Notes: generated by a model not told the origin, from the letters alone. Shown: positions 46,388-55,468, counted from the first letter of the stretch. The stretch is DNA of 64,000 nucleotides from Cohnella herbarum (GCF_012849095.1 NZ_CP051681.1:110539-174538), one strand, 5' to 3'. Program-made: numbers and translations.

Positions 46388-46585
46388 TTAATATTTCTTT
46401 TTTGATGTTAGAACCGAATGTAAAAGTAATACTGCTCCAACTATCAAGGTGACAAACACTACAGTCATGATAAAGAGCACTTCCTCTTGATCATGAACTC
46501 TATTAATTATTCCGAAAAACCAAAAAAGTTCTATGATCAAAATTACAATCCAAATATAAACGAAACTAGAATGATTATTTTTCAA
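46388..46585 (-). CDS. Small two-helix membrane protein (cassette)
   Basis: 65 residues, two membrane helices (FVYIWIVILIIELFWFF and LFIMTVVFVTLIVGAVLLL) and a basic tail. TTG start at 46585 after AAAGGTGTG. Only gene in the S2-S3 cassette; 200 bases between its stop and S2 hold no gene. Function unknown. Confidence 0.55.
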   Translation of the reverse strand: MKNNHSSFVYIWIVILIIELFWFFGIINRVHDQEEVLFIMTVVFVTLIVGAVLLLHSVLTSKKKY

Positions 46586-46632
46586 ACTTAATCACACCTT
46601 TCAAAATTGGGGTTCGAACTCGGAGGTTTCGG

Positions 46633-46816
46633 ATAACGTTTTGTATTCACGACGTCCAACTCCCTTAAGCCCGAAGGGCGGCCGCGATGCGGTTAGGGAG
46701 TTGGATGTGTCCGGCTGATTCTGCTTCCCTGCCTACTGAAATTTCTTCTAGCGAATCTTCTCCAACTTCGGTCCGGACCGAGGGGTGAATGCCCCGATGT
46801 GTGAATATGGTGTTAG
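46633..46816 (-). repeat. attC-like repeat S3
   Basis: 184 bp. Inner stem CCAACTCCCTTAAG/TTAGGGAGTTGG. Ends ATAACG and GTTAG: the G at the end is matched by C at the far end of the next cassette. Confidence 0.9.
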
Positions 46817-46847
46817 ACGAAGTTCCTGGCTTCTTGATATACACTCA

Positions 46848-47015
46848 CTAGTGTTCTTTGTCCCTTTCCTTGCTATTGAGAATACTTAGTTCTTTAATGA
46901 TTAAATCCAATCGATTTATTATTCTTTCATCATTCTTTACCTGTATCTTTAGCGTGTAATGAATGGTCCCTAATCCTACGATCATTAGAAATAAAAACAA
47001 AATGTAAAGGAACAT
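46848..47015 (-). CDS. Small single-helix membrane protein (cassette)
   Basis: 55 residues from ATG at 47015 (GAAGGTGA upstream), MFLYILFLFLMIVGLGTIHY then a coiled, charged tail with RIINRLDLIIKELS. Resembles small phage-superinfection or holin-like proteins only in layout. A longer in-frame form to 47117 lacks a ribosome site. Confidence 0.5.
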   Translation of the reverse strand: MFLYILFLFLMIVGLGTIHYTLKIQVKNDERIINRLDLIIKELSILNSKERDKEH

Positions 47016-47241
47016 CAAGATCTCACCTTCTCTATTAAGGTTTAATCCACAATATTTATTATCAAGCGCTCCGTCGCTGGAATTCGCGACTTCTTCTAGG
47101 ATATTGTTAATATTCAAACCATAATCTTTACCCCTACGTTTTACAAATTCTGTATATAGAAAAAAAACTCCTTCTCAAACGGAGAAAGAGTCGAAAAATA
47201 ATGTGTTTGATTGAATTCTGTAATGCTCTCAGGAATTTCGT

Positions 47242-47431
47242 CTAACGTTCTTGTATTCACGACGTCCCACCACCTTAAGCCCACCAGGGGAGGCCGCGAT
47301 GCGGTTAGGTGGTGCGGATGTGTCCGGCTGTTTCTGCTTCTCCGAATACTGAAGTGCCTCTTCGAAATACATCAGACTCCTGCCGGACCGAGGGACGACG
47401 GAGTCGTCCCGATGCGTGAATATGGTGTTAT
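47242..47431 (-). repeat. attC-like repeat S4
   Basis: 190 bp. Inner stem CCCACCACCTTAAG/TTAGGTGGTGCGG, hairpin GGGACGACGGAGTCGTCCC, ends CTAACG and GTTAT. Confidence 0.9.
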
Positions 47432-47472
47432 AAGATGTTGGCGCCTTCTCGAGATACCTGCAGATTCCATTA

Positions 47473-47739
47473 TCATATGTATCTTGAAACAGTTTCAGGG
47501 TACTCACCATTTTTGAAACATTTCGCAAGGCAGTATCCGGCTTGCTTTATATAAAATCCATAGGGCCCATTATCACCTGAATAAGGTTTTAATTCTGAAA
47601 TCATCTCGGCTGTTTTATCTAGTCTTATTTTTCCCATGTTTTCTTTCAAGTCATTCTTATTAGGAGAGAAGTAATAGATTACCTCTTCATCATTTTCTAT
47701 TTCCTTAAATAAATAGGTGCTCCAACTCACATGTATCAA
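47473..47739 (-). CDS. Hypothetical cassette protein
   Basis: 88 residues, soluble (MIHVSWSTYLFKEIENDEEV). Starts 5 bases after the stop of the upstream gene of the same two-gene cassette. No known domain. Confidence 0.5.
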   Translation of the reverse strand: MIHVSWSTYLFKEIENDEEVIYYFSPNKNDLKENMGKIRLDKTAEMISELKPYSGDNGPYGFYIKQAGYCLAKCFKNGEYPETVSRYI

Positions 47740-47744
47740 TCCTT

Positions 47745-48032
47745 TTACTTAGAAATTATAGGCTTCCATGTCCCACCACTTCCATGATATGTTTCAACGC
47801 TGAGTTCAAACAATCTTAAACAGTTTGTACATTCAAACTTGTGAACTAGAACATCATCTGGGAGTGATTTTCCTTTTTGTATCTGTTCAAGATCACAATT
47901 TGAATCTACTAAGATAAGTACACTATCTTGAATAAACGTTTTTATTTGCGAAACAATATTAAAATATTCGTATGGATGATTAATTTCAATTGTTGTTGAG
48001 ATATCTTCGCATTTATTACACATATTGAGCAC
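47745..48032 (-). CDS. Hypothetical cassette protein with two CxxC pairs
   Basis: 95 residues. CNKC near residue 5 and CTNC near 73 could bind zinc. First gene of a two-gene cassette (with 47473-47739); such pairs are often toxin-immunity or toxin-antitoxin, but nothing here proves it. Confidence 0.5.
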   Translation of the reverse strand: MLNMCNKCEDISTTIEINHPYEYFNIVSQIKTFIQDSVLILVDSNCDLEQIQKGKSLPDDVLVHKFECTNCLRLFELSVETYHGSGGTWKPIISK

Positions 48033-48063
48033 TCCATGAATTTAATATTTGCGCCAGTTTCTT

Positions 48064-48230
48064 ATAACGTTCGTGTATTCACGACGCCTCACCACCTTAA
48101 AGGAGCAAAGCGACTGGCCGCGATGCGGTTAGGTGGTTCAGGTGTGTCCGGCTGAATTACCCTCGGCTCTTCTTCATCGGTCCAGACCAGGGGGCGGAAA
48201 AGCCGTCCCGAAGCGTGAATATGGTGTTAT
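48064..48230 (-). repeat. attC-like repeat S5
   Basis: 167 bp. Inner stem CCTCACCACCTTAA/TTAGGTGGTTCAGG, so the lower pairs changed together compared with S4. Hairpin GGGGCGGAAAAGCCGTCCC. Confidence 0.88.
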
Positions 48231-48264
48231 AGGATGTCAGCGCCTTCTCTGAAAAACTCACATT

Positions 48265-48461
48265 TCACTTCAAAGTTGTAATCCATTCGTTATAAAATTC
48301 CTCGATAGATTCATTCAATATCTGTTCAAATTCTTCAGGTTTTCTGATAATTTCGTTTAATATTTTCACCCCATATTTGTCATTAATGAAATTTACTATT
48401 AATCCACTATAAAAATATGCTGTTCCTCCAAAATCGTCGAAATATGTTGGACTCTTTAATT
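48265..48461 (-). pseudogene. C-terminal fragment of a cassette gene cut by the IS
   Basis: Open frame KLKSPTYFDDFGGTAYFYSG then NFINDKYGVKILNEII, EEFYNEWITTLK and a stop at 48265. The pattern resembles the C-terminus of gluzincin-type peptidase-like proteins (YGxxxLxEIIxxPEEFE). The N-terminus is gone: the IS3 element abuts it directly. It is not related to the kinase fragment on the other side of the IS. Confidence 0.55.
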
Positions 48462-48498
48462 TGGACCTCTGTCAAGATAGTAGACACAGATTTTCTTC

Positions 48499-49390
48499 CT
48501 ATACAGCTTGACCAGGGTACATACGTTCGTAATCAGAAGGCGTGTGGTACCCTATCGTAGAATGGATACGTTGATTGTTGTAAAAAAACTTCGATGTATT
48601 CAAAGATACTCTTTTTCGCTTCTTCGCGTGTTTGGTATTTATTGAGGTAAATTAGTTCCTTCTTCAATACGCTGTGAAACGACTCGATGCAAGCGTTGTC
48701 GTAACAGTTTCCCTTGCGACTCATGCTACCAGTCATCTCATAAATCTTGAGTTGCTTCTGGTAATCATGGGATGCGTACTGGCTTCCGCGATCCGAGTGA
48801 TGCAGCAATCCTGCGCCTGGCTGTTGACGGCCATGGGCTTGCCTTAGAGCCTGTAGCACAAGCTCTTACGTCATCCGTTCACTCATGTGCCAACCGACAA
48901 TCTTACGCGAGTACAAGTCCATTACGCTCGCCAAATAAAGCCAACCCTCATCGGTGGAGACATACGTGATATCAGTCACCCACTTCGCATTCGGTTTACT
49001 TGCAGCAAACTCCCTGTTCATTACGTTTTCTTGAACCGGTAGGGAATGCTTGGAGTTGGTTGTTGCCTTGTATTTCTTTACGGTCTTGGAACGGATTCCA
49101 TTCTCCTTCATGATACGGGTGAAGGTACGACGAGAGATGTTGACACCTTGTTGATGCAATCGTTCGGTAATTTTAGGGCTTCCGTATAGCTGCCTATTCT
49201 GGTCGTACACTTCCTTGACTTGGTCCGTCCATTCCTTGTGCTGACGCTCACGTTCACTCTCAGGGCGTCCTAACCATTTGTAATAGCCGCTACGAGATAC
49301 TTCCATTATGCGGCACATCTTCTCCAGTCGGTACTCGGAGCGGTGTTCGTGGATGAACGTATATTTTACCGACGGTCTTTCGCGAAGAAG
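48499..49390 (-). pseudogene. IS3-family transposase orfB, frameshifted
   Basis: DDE transposase: WVTDITYVSTDEGWLYLASV (first D), HHSDRGSQYASHDYQ (second D) and GNCYDNACIESFHSVLKKEL (E). Broken after HMSERMT (about 48862) and again in a T run near 48590, where VFYNNQRIHSTIGYH would continue in another frame. Not functional. Confidence 0.85.
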
Positions 49391-49648
49391 TGCATCGCCT
49401 TTTTTAGGATTTCATTCTCCTCTTGGAGATCACGAATATATTTTTGCATCTCTTTTATTCTCTGATCTTCTGGGACTAGCGCTTGTATAGCAACGATTTC
49501 TGGCTCACCGCCATACCTTTTCTCCCAGCCATACAAAGTATTTGCATTAATCTTAAGTTCCCGACCGATCTCTGCTACCGACTTCCCACTCCTTTATATA
49601 TTTAACTGTTTGCTTTTTGTACGCTTCATCATGCTTGATCTGTTTCAT
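49366..49648 (-). pseudogene. IS3-family orfA, frameshifted
   Basis: HTH protein MKQIKHDEAYKKQTVKYIKE then shifted (about 49585) to VAEIGRELKINANTLYGW, and a coiled region ending HFFAKDRR. Normally orfA regulates and fuses with orfB by programmed frameshift. Confidence 0.75.
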
Positions 49649-49716
49649 AGACACAGTGTCCTCCGCTCAGTTATTGAATCTAGTATAATCTGTGTCTACT
49701 ATTCACTCTAACTCCA

Positions 49717-49905
49717 TTCTGCTTCTTCTAGAATAGTAAAAGAATTAAACTGCTAGTCGTAAATTCTCAATGGATGGTTGTCTTCTAGTTCGTGATAAAA
49801 TCTATTAGGGATCTTTGACTCATTCAATCTTTCACTTATAAAGCTTCCGGTCGTTGACTTGCCCGACCCAGGTATGCCATCAATTATTATTAATTTTGTC
49901 TTCAC
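49717..49905 (-). pseudogene. N-terminal fragment of P-loop NTPase cassette gene (copy 1)
   Basis: GTG start at 49905 (GGGAG upstream): MKTKLIIIDGIPGSGKSTT has an intact P-loop, then NRFYHELEDNHPLRIYD and a TAG at 49753 where copy 2 has AAG (lysine). After the stop the frame continues QFNSFTILEEAEW up to the IS. The same gene occurs at 58776-59410, so this one was truncated by the IS. Confidence 0.78.
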
Positions 49906-49950
49906 AGAAACTACTCCCTGTATGATCTATTGGCTTTGCGTTGATTTCCT

Positions 49951-50111
49951 ATAACGTTTCCGTGTTCACGACTTCCCACCACCTTAAGGTCACGAAGTGA
50001 CCGGTCGCGATGGGGTTAGATGGTGCGGATGTGTCCAGCTGATTATGCTCCCATGAAAATGCCTCGGGCGGACCGAGGGCCGAGTGGCCCTAAGCGTGAA
50101 TATGGTGTTAT
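49951..50111 (-). repeat. attC-like repeat S6
   Basis: 161 bp, nearly identical for its first half to S18, so S6 plus the kinase fragment is a duplicated segment. Hairpin AGGGCCGAGTGGCCC. Confidence 0.88.
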
Positions 50112-50145
50112 CTGAAGGAGCTCCTGTTAAACCCACAATTCGCCT

Positions 50146-50439
50146 TTATTCATTAAGACAATTTCTTGCTCCATGTATTATGGTCTTTATGATTATCCGA
50201 TCATTATGTATTTGATAAATCAATCAATACCGATGTATAAAAATTTCCCGCACCTCAGGATCGTCCATTTCTGGAACTACACGTCCTCGATGCGGGAAAT
50301 CATTTAGTGTCTGTGCTTTATCCATTACATCATCATAAAATGCTAAGGCATAATACATGGAATCCTGAGAAATATATTCTACAATGTTTTGTAAATCTTT
50401 ATACGCCGTTACGGTCCATATTATTGTTTGTTCAGCCAT
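50146..50439 (-). pseudogene. ParE/RelE-type toxin with an internal stop
   Basis: MAEQTIIWTVTAYKDLQNIV ... EVREIFIHRY then TGA at 50224-50226, then LIYQIHNDRIIIKTIIHGAR to TAA at 50146. A CGA (Arg) to TGA change explains it; the full frame would be about 97 residues, normal for ParE. Its ATG overlaps the antitoxin end by 19 bases. Confidence 0.78.
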
Positions 50440-50606
50440 TTATCCATCCTCGCTTTAACCTCGTCATGGGATAGTAAATTGCCTTCATCAATGTCCTTCT
50501 GTCCTTTTTCAATTTTGGATCTGACATACAATGTATACTGGATGTCTTCAATTGAACAGTTCTCAGGAAGTTTATCAATCATTTGTTTTACATCATCTTT
50601 TAACAT
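50421..50606 (-). CDS. Antitoxin of the ParE-like pair (cassette)
   Basis: 61 residues (MLKDDVKQMIDKLPENCSIE, then SHDEVKARMDKWLNKQ), the usual acidic C-terminal helix of RelB/ParD-like antitoxins. Start after GAGGTGATG. Intact while the toxin is broken. Confidence 0.75.
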   Translation of the reverse strand: MLKDDVKQMIDKLPENCSIEDIQYTLYVRSKIEKGQKDIDEGNLLSHDEVKARMDKWLNKQ

Positions 50607-50681
50607 GTTAGCATCACCTCAGCTACATTATATCATAAGGGTTTTGGTTTGATGAATTTCAAATAAGCTTCGCTCTTTCAG

Positions 50682-50837
50682 ATAACGTTCTTGTATTCAC
50701 GACGTCCCACCACCCTAAAGGAGCGAAGCGACTGGCCGCGACGCGGTTGGGTGGTGCGGGTGTGTCCGTTGAATAATCTTCCTCGAAATGCCTCTGTGGA
50801 CCGAGGGCCGAATGGCCGATGCGTGAATACGGTGTTA
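50682..50837 (-). repeat. attC-like repeat S7
   Basis: 156 bp. Inner stem CCCACCACCCTAAAG/TTGGGTGGTGCGG: the C-G at the bottom changed to keep pairing. Hairpin AGGGCCGAATGGCC. Confidence 0.88.
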
Positions 50838-50940
50838 TCAGAAGTATCTGCCATCTTGAATAAGCTATTAAAATCTCTCGATTAGTACACTATTTCTGTT
50901 ATATCTATTTCATCTTCTATTGACTGCATGCATGGCTCAC
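50838..50940. other. Cassette remnant without gene
   Basis: About 100 bases between S7 and S8 with no open frame. It starts GTTATCAGAAGTATCTG like a cassette, but its partner end at S8 is damaged, so this is a collapsed cassette. Confidence 0.55.
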
Positions 50941-50945
50941 ATAGT

Positions 50946-51085
50946 TGTTCTTGTATTCACGACGTCCAACTCCCTTAAGCCCGAAGGGCGGCCGCGACGC
51001 GGTTAGGGACATTACATCTCTGAATCCACATCTAACTCCTGCCGGACCGAGGGCCGAATGGCCCAAAGCGTGAATATGGTGTTAT
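50946..51085 (-). repeat. attC-like repeat S8, damaged
   Basis: Left box mutated (CATAGTTGTTCTTG instead of ATAACGTTCTTG) and the middle deleted: GGTTAGGGAC jumps to CATTACATC, losing the third-stem left arm. Right end intact. Confidence 0.78.
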
Positions 51086-51166
51086 AAGATGTTGGCGTCT
51101 TCTCTGAAATACTCCACAACTATAAAAAATGTCCCTAACTATAATGTCAGGGACTTACTCTAGTTG

Positions 51167-51436
51167 TCATTTATATATGTCTCCTCTTGGACCTAGGCGT
51201 ACTACATATATGATTAATTCATTGTTTTTGATTTCATAGATAACTCGGTAACTCCCCACACGAAGTCTATAATAATTGCCTTCCTTACCTTTCATCTTCT
51301 TAGTATGTGGGTTTTCGTATGGCTTCTCACTCAATTGTTGAAGTGCATTAAAAATTCTTCTAATAGTATCTTTCTCTAGATTCTTTAGTGACTTCTCTGC
51401 TTCACCCGAAAAGATTACCCTATATTTCGAGCTCAC
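51167..51436 (-). CDS. RelE/YoeB-like toxin (cassette)
   Basis: 89 residues from GTG at 51436 (GGAGGAC 8 bases upstream). The mRNA-interferase fold is plain: YRVIFSGEAEKSLKNLEK, then PYENPHTKKMKGKEGNYYRL, RVGSYRVIYEIKNNELIIYV. A basic core and C-terminal RGDIYK suit a ribosome-dependent RNase. It overlaps the antitoxin stop. Intact; its stop is 82 bases from S8. Confidence 0.85.
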   Translation of the reverse strand: MSSKYRVIFSGEAEKSLKNLEKDTIRRIFNALQQLSEKPYENPHTKKMKGKEGNYYRLRVGSYRVIYEIKNNELIIYVVRLGPRGDIYK

Positions 51437-51644
51437 GTTGTAAGTCCTCCAATGATTTAGTCCTGCCGCTTTGAAGATCAAGTTGTCCTTGTTCAATAGC
51501 CTGGATATCTTCAGGTGTTAAATAGTCATCTTCTTCATCTATTTGTTTTTCCAGTAACCAGGACAAAAAGCTCTTCGCTACAACTTTATTCTTATCATTC
51601 AAATGATCTAAAATTTGCTCAAGCTCATCATTTGGGACACTCAT
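51420..51644 (-). CDS. Antitoxin of the RelE-like pair (cassette)
   Basis: 74 residues, MSVPNDELEQILDHLNDKNK, with an acidic middle (EKQIDEEDDYLTPEDIQAIE) typical of Phd/RelB-like partners that bind the toxin. Start after AAAGGGG. Translationally coupled to the toxin. Confidence 0.82.
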   Translation of the reverse strand: MSVPNDELEQILDHLNDKNKVVAKSFLSWLLEKQIDEEDDYLTPEDIQAIEQGQLDLQSGRTKSLEDLQRELEI

Positions 51645-51766
51645 GACTTGTACCCCTTTGAATTATCATTCTTATTATACGCCAATATATAAGGATGCTC
51701 CAGATTTTAGTGTTTTTATACTTCATCTCGAGTTACTCGTAGAAATCGATCTTGCACCAATTTCTT

Positions 51767-51943
51767 ATAACGTTTCCGTGTTCACGACGTCCATTCACCT
51801 TAAGCTGCAAGAGTCCTGCGACTAGCACGATCTCGGCCGGCCGCGATGCGGTTGGGTGAATGGATGTGTCCCGGCGATTGCTTCTTCGACTTATCTCCCG
51901 GGATCAAGGCGGCTTGTCCGCCGATGCGTGAACATATTGTTAT
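51767..51943 (-). repeat. attC-like repeat S9
   Basis: 177 bp. Inner stem CCATTCACCTTAAG/TTGGGTGAATGG, third stem TCCCGG/CCGGGA. Right hairpin GGCGGCTTGTCCGCC. Both stems differ from S1-S7 yet still pair. Confidence 0.9.
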
Positions 51944-51970
51944 CGGATGTCCCAGCCTTCATTGATAAAC

Positions 51971-53062
51971 TCAATATTTATTTTCCTTTACATTTAGAAT
52001 ATTTCTAATAAATGGGGTTGCTTCTGAAAATTTCATTTCACGGTATTCAAACCTATCATATATTCCTCTGCCAATTAAGGTTTCATAACGTCCTTTAATT
52101 TCCCCTGTGTTATTCGGATCAAATACCATAAATCGTTTTATTCTCGACTTGCCAGCTGTTCCTAATGCAAATAAATATCTAAAAAAGGCATCGGATTCTG
52201 GAAGAGAGTAACCAATTACAAATATATTTCTAGCAGTACTTAAGTCCTCTGCCGCTTGGGTCCAGACATTTGTAAGAGTGCCTTGATAATCTGTTTTGTT
52301 CCAAGTTGGAGGGACAATTACAGGAATATTTTCTACAGATTCGTTACAATGACTTAAGTCGTGTAAATGTTCACTTGGAGTAAGTAATACATTCTTTACT
52401 TCACCTAATAACCGACTCCAATTGTACTTTCTAAAATAATCATTAAAGTTATAAGGAAGTACTTCTTTACAATGTTTGCATCTACCCCAATTAATTGATC
52501 CATGCAATTTTAAATAATGGAGTCGACTTCTGTCATTAGAGTGAGACAAGCAATAATCTGGACTCTGACTCGTGTAATGTAAAGCAAAATCCAAAGCAAC
52601 ATCATAATTAAATGAAATTATTGAAGAAGTACTGTTATTTGAATTTGAAGCTTGTAGATCGTTTATTAGATTAGCAAATTCTAGATATGATTTTGTCGGT
52701 CTTATATGCTTATCCGATGCTGGTAACTTTATTGTTTTTTCAAGGGTTTTAACAATCAATTTGATAAGTGATTCTCTAGCAACTTCAATTTCATTGCCCG
52801 TCCTCGTGCCAAGTCTATTGATAATTCGAGCCATTTCAATAGCTCCGAAAAGCGTTTCAATATTGTCCAATTTTAAATAAGATTTTGAATGAATAATCTG
52901 CAAATCAGATATGATAGAGAAAACTTCTTGAAATGCTTCTCTTTTTTCATTTAGTACATTTGTCATTAACAATTCCTCGGATATATCAAGGAAATTATTC
53001 ATTAATGGTGCTCCAGATTCAAAAGATGCACCAGCACCTAGAATAAATACATTCTCTACCAT
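51971..53062 (-). CDS. SIR2-like NADase/deacetylase-fold protein (cassette)
   Basis: 363 residues. FILGAGASFESGAPLM (residues 6-21) is the NAD-binding loop; LKLHGSINWGRCKHC near 190 holds the catalytic histidine and a CxxC; VIGYSLPESD near 300 closes the fold. SIR2-like proteins of this shape are often phage-defence effectors that deplete NAD (family knowledge), but some are deacylases. The start follows AGGAGGAAG. The largest intact cassette gene, with its own ribosome site. Confidence 0.85.
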   Translation of the reverse strand: MVENVFILGAGASFESGAPLMNNFLDISEELLMTNVLNEKREAFQEVFSIISDLQIIHSKSYLKLDNIETLFGAIEMARIINRLGTRTGNEIEVARESLIKLIVKTLEKTIKLPASDKHIRPTKSYLEFANLINDLQASNSNNSTSSIISFNYDVALDFALHYTSQSPDYCLSHSNDRSRLHYLKLHGSINWGRCKHCKEVLPYNFNDYFRKYNWSRLLGEVKNVLLTPSEHLHDLSHCNESVENIPVIVPPTWNKTDYQGTLTNVWTQAAEDLSTARNIFVIGYSLPESDAFFRYLFALGTAGKSRIKRFMVFDPNNTGEIKGRYETLIGRGIYDRFEYREMKFSEATPFIRNILNVKENKY

Positions 53063-53094
53063 GAATTGCTTCCTCCTAATTGCTTGGATTTCCG

Positions 53095-53235
53095 ATAACG
53101 TTCATGTATTCGCGACGTCCATTCCCCTTAGATAGCTCCTATCTTAGGGAATGGATGTATCTGCCTGAATTACCTCATCGAAATCACTCCTGGCAGATCA
53201 AGGGCCGCATGGCCGCAGCGTGAATATGGTGTTAT
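53095..53235 (-). repeat. attC-like repeat S10 (short form)
   Basis: 141 bp. Short-form inner stem CCATTCCCCTTAG/CTTAGGGAATGG with an extra AGATAG/CTATCT hairpin, and third stem ATCTGCC/GGCAGAT in place of GTCCGGC/GCCGGAC. Hairpin GGGCCGCATGGCC. Confidence 0.88.
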
Positions 53236-53644
53236 CTGCTGTTGCCCTCATCCTTGAGATTGCCCGACAATATCCCTGCTCTTCTGATAATTTCTATTCT
53301 TTCTTCTCTGCCTTCAATATTCTTTATCATATCTAAAGCGGTTTCAAAATTCATTATTACATATCCAGTCTTTTCATATCCTTTTGGTATTTCACAAATC
53401 CTTTTTACAAGTGTTAAGAAATAAATAGTGTATCCGTTAGATTCCTTCCAAAACCAGCTAGCGAAGGGCACTCTAATTTCAGTTAATTCAATTCCTGCTT
53501 CTTCCATCACTTCTCTATCTAATCCATCTTCTATTGTTTCGTTCTGTTCTAATCTCCCACCAATTGTTGTGAGTACTTTCTCTTCTCGATCCCAGACCAT
53601 CATCAAGTTACCATTATCAAGGAGTGGAATGCAGTGAACTCCGC
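53232..53644 (-). pseudogene. NUDIX hydrolase, 5' end lost with half a repeat
   Basis: NUDIX box GGRLEQNETIEDGLDREV then MEEAGIEL at about residues 15-40 of the visible 124 (GX5EX7REVxEEXGI form). The frame continues upstream without start as IGGVHCIPLLDNGNLMMVWD and enters truncated repeat S11, so a deletion removed the true start and the left half of the repeat. A start at 53606 (ATG ATG) would lack the first beta strand. Confidence 0.72.
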
Positions 53645-53651
53645 CTATTGT

Positions 53652-53754
53652 GTCCGGCTGCTTCGCTTCCTGTATCTGAGTTCACGCCTATCGAGTCCAC
53701 TTCAACTTCTGCCGGACCGAGGGCGAATGCCCCGATGCGTGAATATGGTGTTAT
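53652..53754 (-). repeat. attC-like repeat S11, left half missing
   Basis: Starts directly at TGTCCGGCTGC, keeps GCCGGACC, the GGGCGAATGCCC hairpin and GTGTTAT. The left ATAAC end and the first inner stem are absent. Confidence 0.82.
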
Positions 53755-53770
53755 CCGAAGTTCCTGACCT

Positions 53771-54534
53771 CTATGAGTTACCCCGAAATGAAACCTTTCT
53801 CTTATATGCATCTTCTAATATTTCTTTAATTCCTTCAGCTTTCTTCGTTATGAATGTATTCCAAAAAATCTGTCCTTTACGCGCTAATTCTACCGGCGAA
53901 TAACCATCTGGATCAAAACTCCCCCAACATCCATCTGTTGTAAGCTTATCCCAGCCCATAAAATCAGCATATTTTCTGTTTTCTGTAGGAATTTGAGAAC
54001 CCATTGAAAGTAACTTCACTTTATCTGGACATAACCACATTGCTGTACATACAGACAATAACCCGCCGTGCATTTCATTTAGCCCTTCCAGTCCTGAGGC
54101 TTGAATAGCTGTCTGCCAAGCATCTCCATTATGATTTGGATGAATCAATATAATTTCTGGATATTTATAGTTAATATGTTTGATAAAAGATCCTTCCCAA
54201 TAGGAACCACCATGTCCTGAACATAAAACAAACTTTTTAAATCCTTGTCGTATTAGTCCAGTCACAATCTCTTCTAATAATAATGTTATTTGGTTCGGGC
54301 TAATTGTTACTGTCCCTTTAAAATTCGCATGTTCCTCAGAGGTATTAAACGGTAAAGTGGGTAATACATAAGCATTTAATGCTTGCCATATTCTTCGGCA
54401 TAGAGTTCAGCTATTACAGTATCCAAGTGCATGGGCAAATATGGACCAAATTGTTCGGTTGCACCTACAGAAATAATAGCGGTATCAATACCGCTTTCTG
54501 ATAATTCTTTGGTTGTATTCGTATAGTTCAACAT
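53771..54534 (-). pseudogene. Creatininase-family gene, frameshifted
   Basis: MLNYTNTTKELSESGIDTAI then SVGATEQFGPYLPMHLDT (metal-binding loop of the family) from ATG at 54534, broken at EEYGKH near 54385, then in another frame ALNAYVLPTLPFNTSEEH and FVLCSGHGGSYWEGSF. The last 164 residues are open. About 254 residues if restored. Family members are metal-dependent amidohydrolases (creatininase, FAPy deformylase). Confidence 0.78.
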
Positions 54535-54577
54535 AAAAGAATCTCATCCTTGTCTTTTATGGTCTCAGGAATTTCGG

Positions 54578-54759
54578 ATAACGTTCTTGTATTCACGATG
54601 TCCAACTACCTTAAGCCAGAAGGGCGGCCGGGATGCGGTTAGGGAGTTGGATGTGTCCGGCTGTTCCCACTTCCCTGTTCTGAGTTCACTCCGATCGAAT
54701 CCTCTTCAACTTCTGTCGGACCGAGGGCCGAATGGCCCGATGCGTGAATATGGTGTTAG
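54578..54759 (-). repeat. attC-like repeat S12
   Basis: 182 bp. Inner stem CCAACTACCTTAAG/TTAGGGAGTTGG with one mismatch. Hairpin AGGGCCGAATGGCCC. Ends ATAACG and GTTAG. Confidence 0.88.
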
Positions 54760-55468
54760 CTGATGCCACCCCTTCTTCGAGCTACAAACGTGATCCAATT
54801 GCTTTTGAATTCTATTTCCTTATCATATTTCTTTTCTTTCATAGATTGAGGTAGATAGCTCTTATAAAGGATCTCCCAACCATGATATAGATTCTCTAGT
54901 AGTAATATTGTTCTGTCTGTTTCTAAATTAAGTTCTATTAACCGTCAGCAGTTTCTTGAGTTTCAATATCTATTTCCTTTACTTCAGTACTCATTAATAT
55001 TGCATTTATTCCGTTGTCTTTTGTTCCTGTAATCATCCGATTTACTACCATCTTTAATGCTTCCACTGAAGATACATGTTCTAAACAAGAACAAGCGACT
55101 ATGTAATCAAATTCTCTAGGGGTTATTAAGTACTCTTCTGCATCAGCAACTTCCGCAATGATCTGATCTTGAACATTATACTTCCTAGAATTTTCAATCA
55201 ATAAATCTATTGCAGTTGGGATCAAATCAACACAAGTAATCATTCCATTAAGATTCTTTACTATCTGAGCTATTGGAATGCTATTTCTACCTACTCCACA
55301 ACCAAGATCAAGTATTCGTATATTTGGGTTATTCAGTAAGTCTAGCATTTTCAATACGATCTTGACTGGCCTAGCTAACCAAGTTCCAGGTTCAAAGAGC
55401 GTACTCTCTAGGTAAAAAGATTCGTGGTATTTGATCTCTTCTGTGCGAGCTTGAATAAATTTATTCAT
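54756..55468 (-). pseudogene. SAM-dependent methyltransferase, frameshifted; stop inside repeat
   Basis: MNKFIQARTEEIKYHESFYL start, SAM motif RILDLGCGVGRNSIPIAQ near 55, CVDLIPTAIDLLIEN near 80, YIVACSCLEHV near 125. The frame breaks at ETADG (about 54942); another frame continues RLIELNLETDRTILLLEN to FVARRRGGIS, stopping at TAA inside the GTTAG box of S12. So the original stop codon is part of the repeat. About 236 residues if restored. Confidence 0.8.

Larger units (their letters stand above)
48462..49716 (-). mobile_element. IS3-family (IS150 group) element, decayed
   Basis: About 1255 bp between related ends: TGGACCTC..AATAGTAGACACAG-like on both sides (inner AGTAGACACAGATT is identical). 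It holds orfA and orfB with DDE motifs. No matching target duplication was found, and the flanks belong to two different genes, so a deletion or recombination took place at the IS. Confidence 0.82.

Noticed and set aside
47211-47516. Plus-strand gene over repeat S4
   Set aside because: Its reading consists mostly of repeat sequence; the same false frame arises in other repeats (45148, 53634, 58505).
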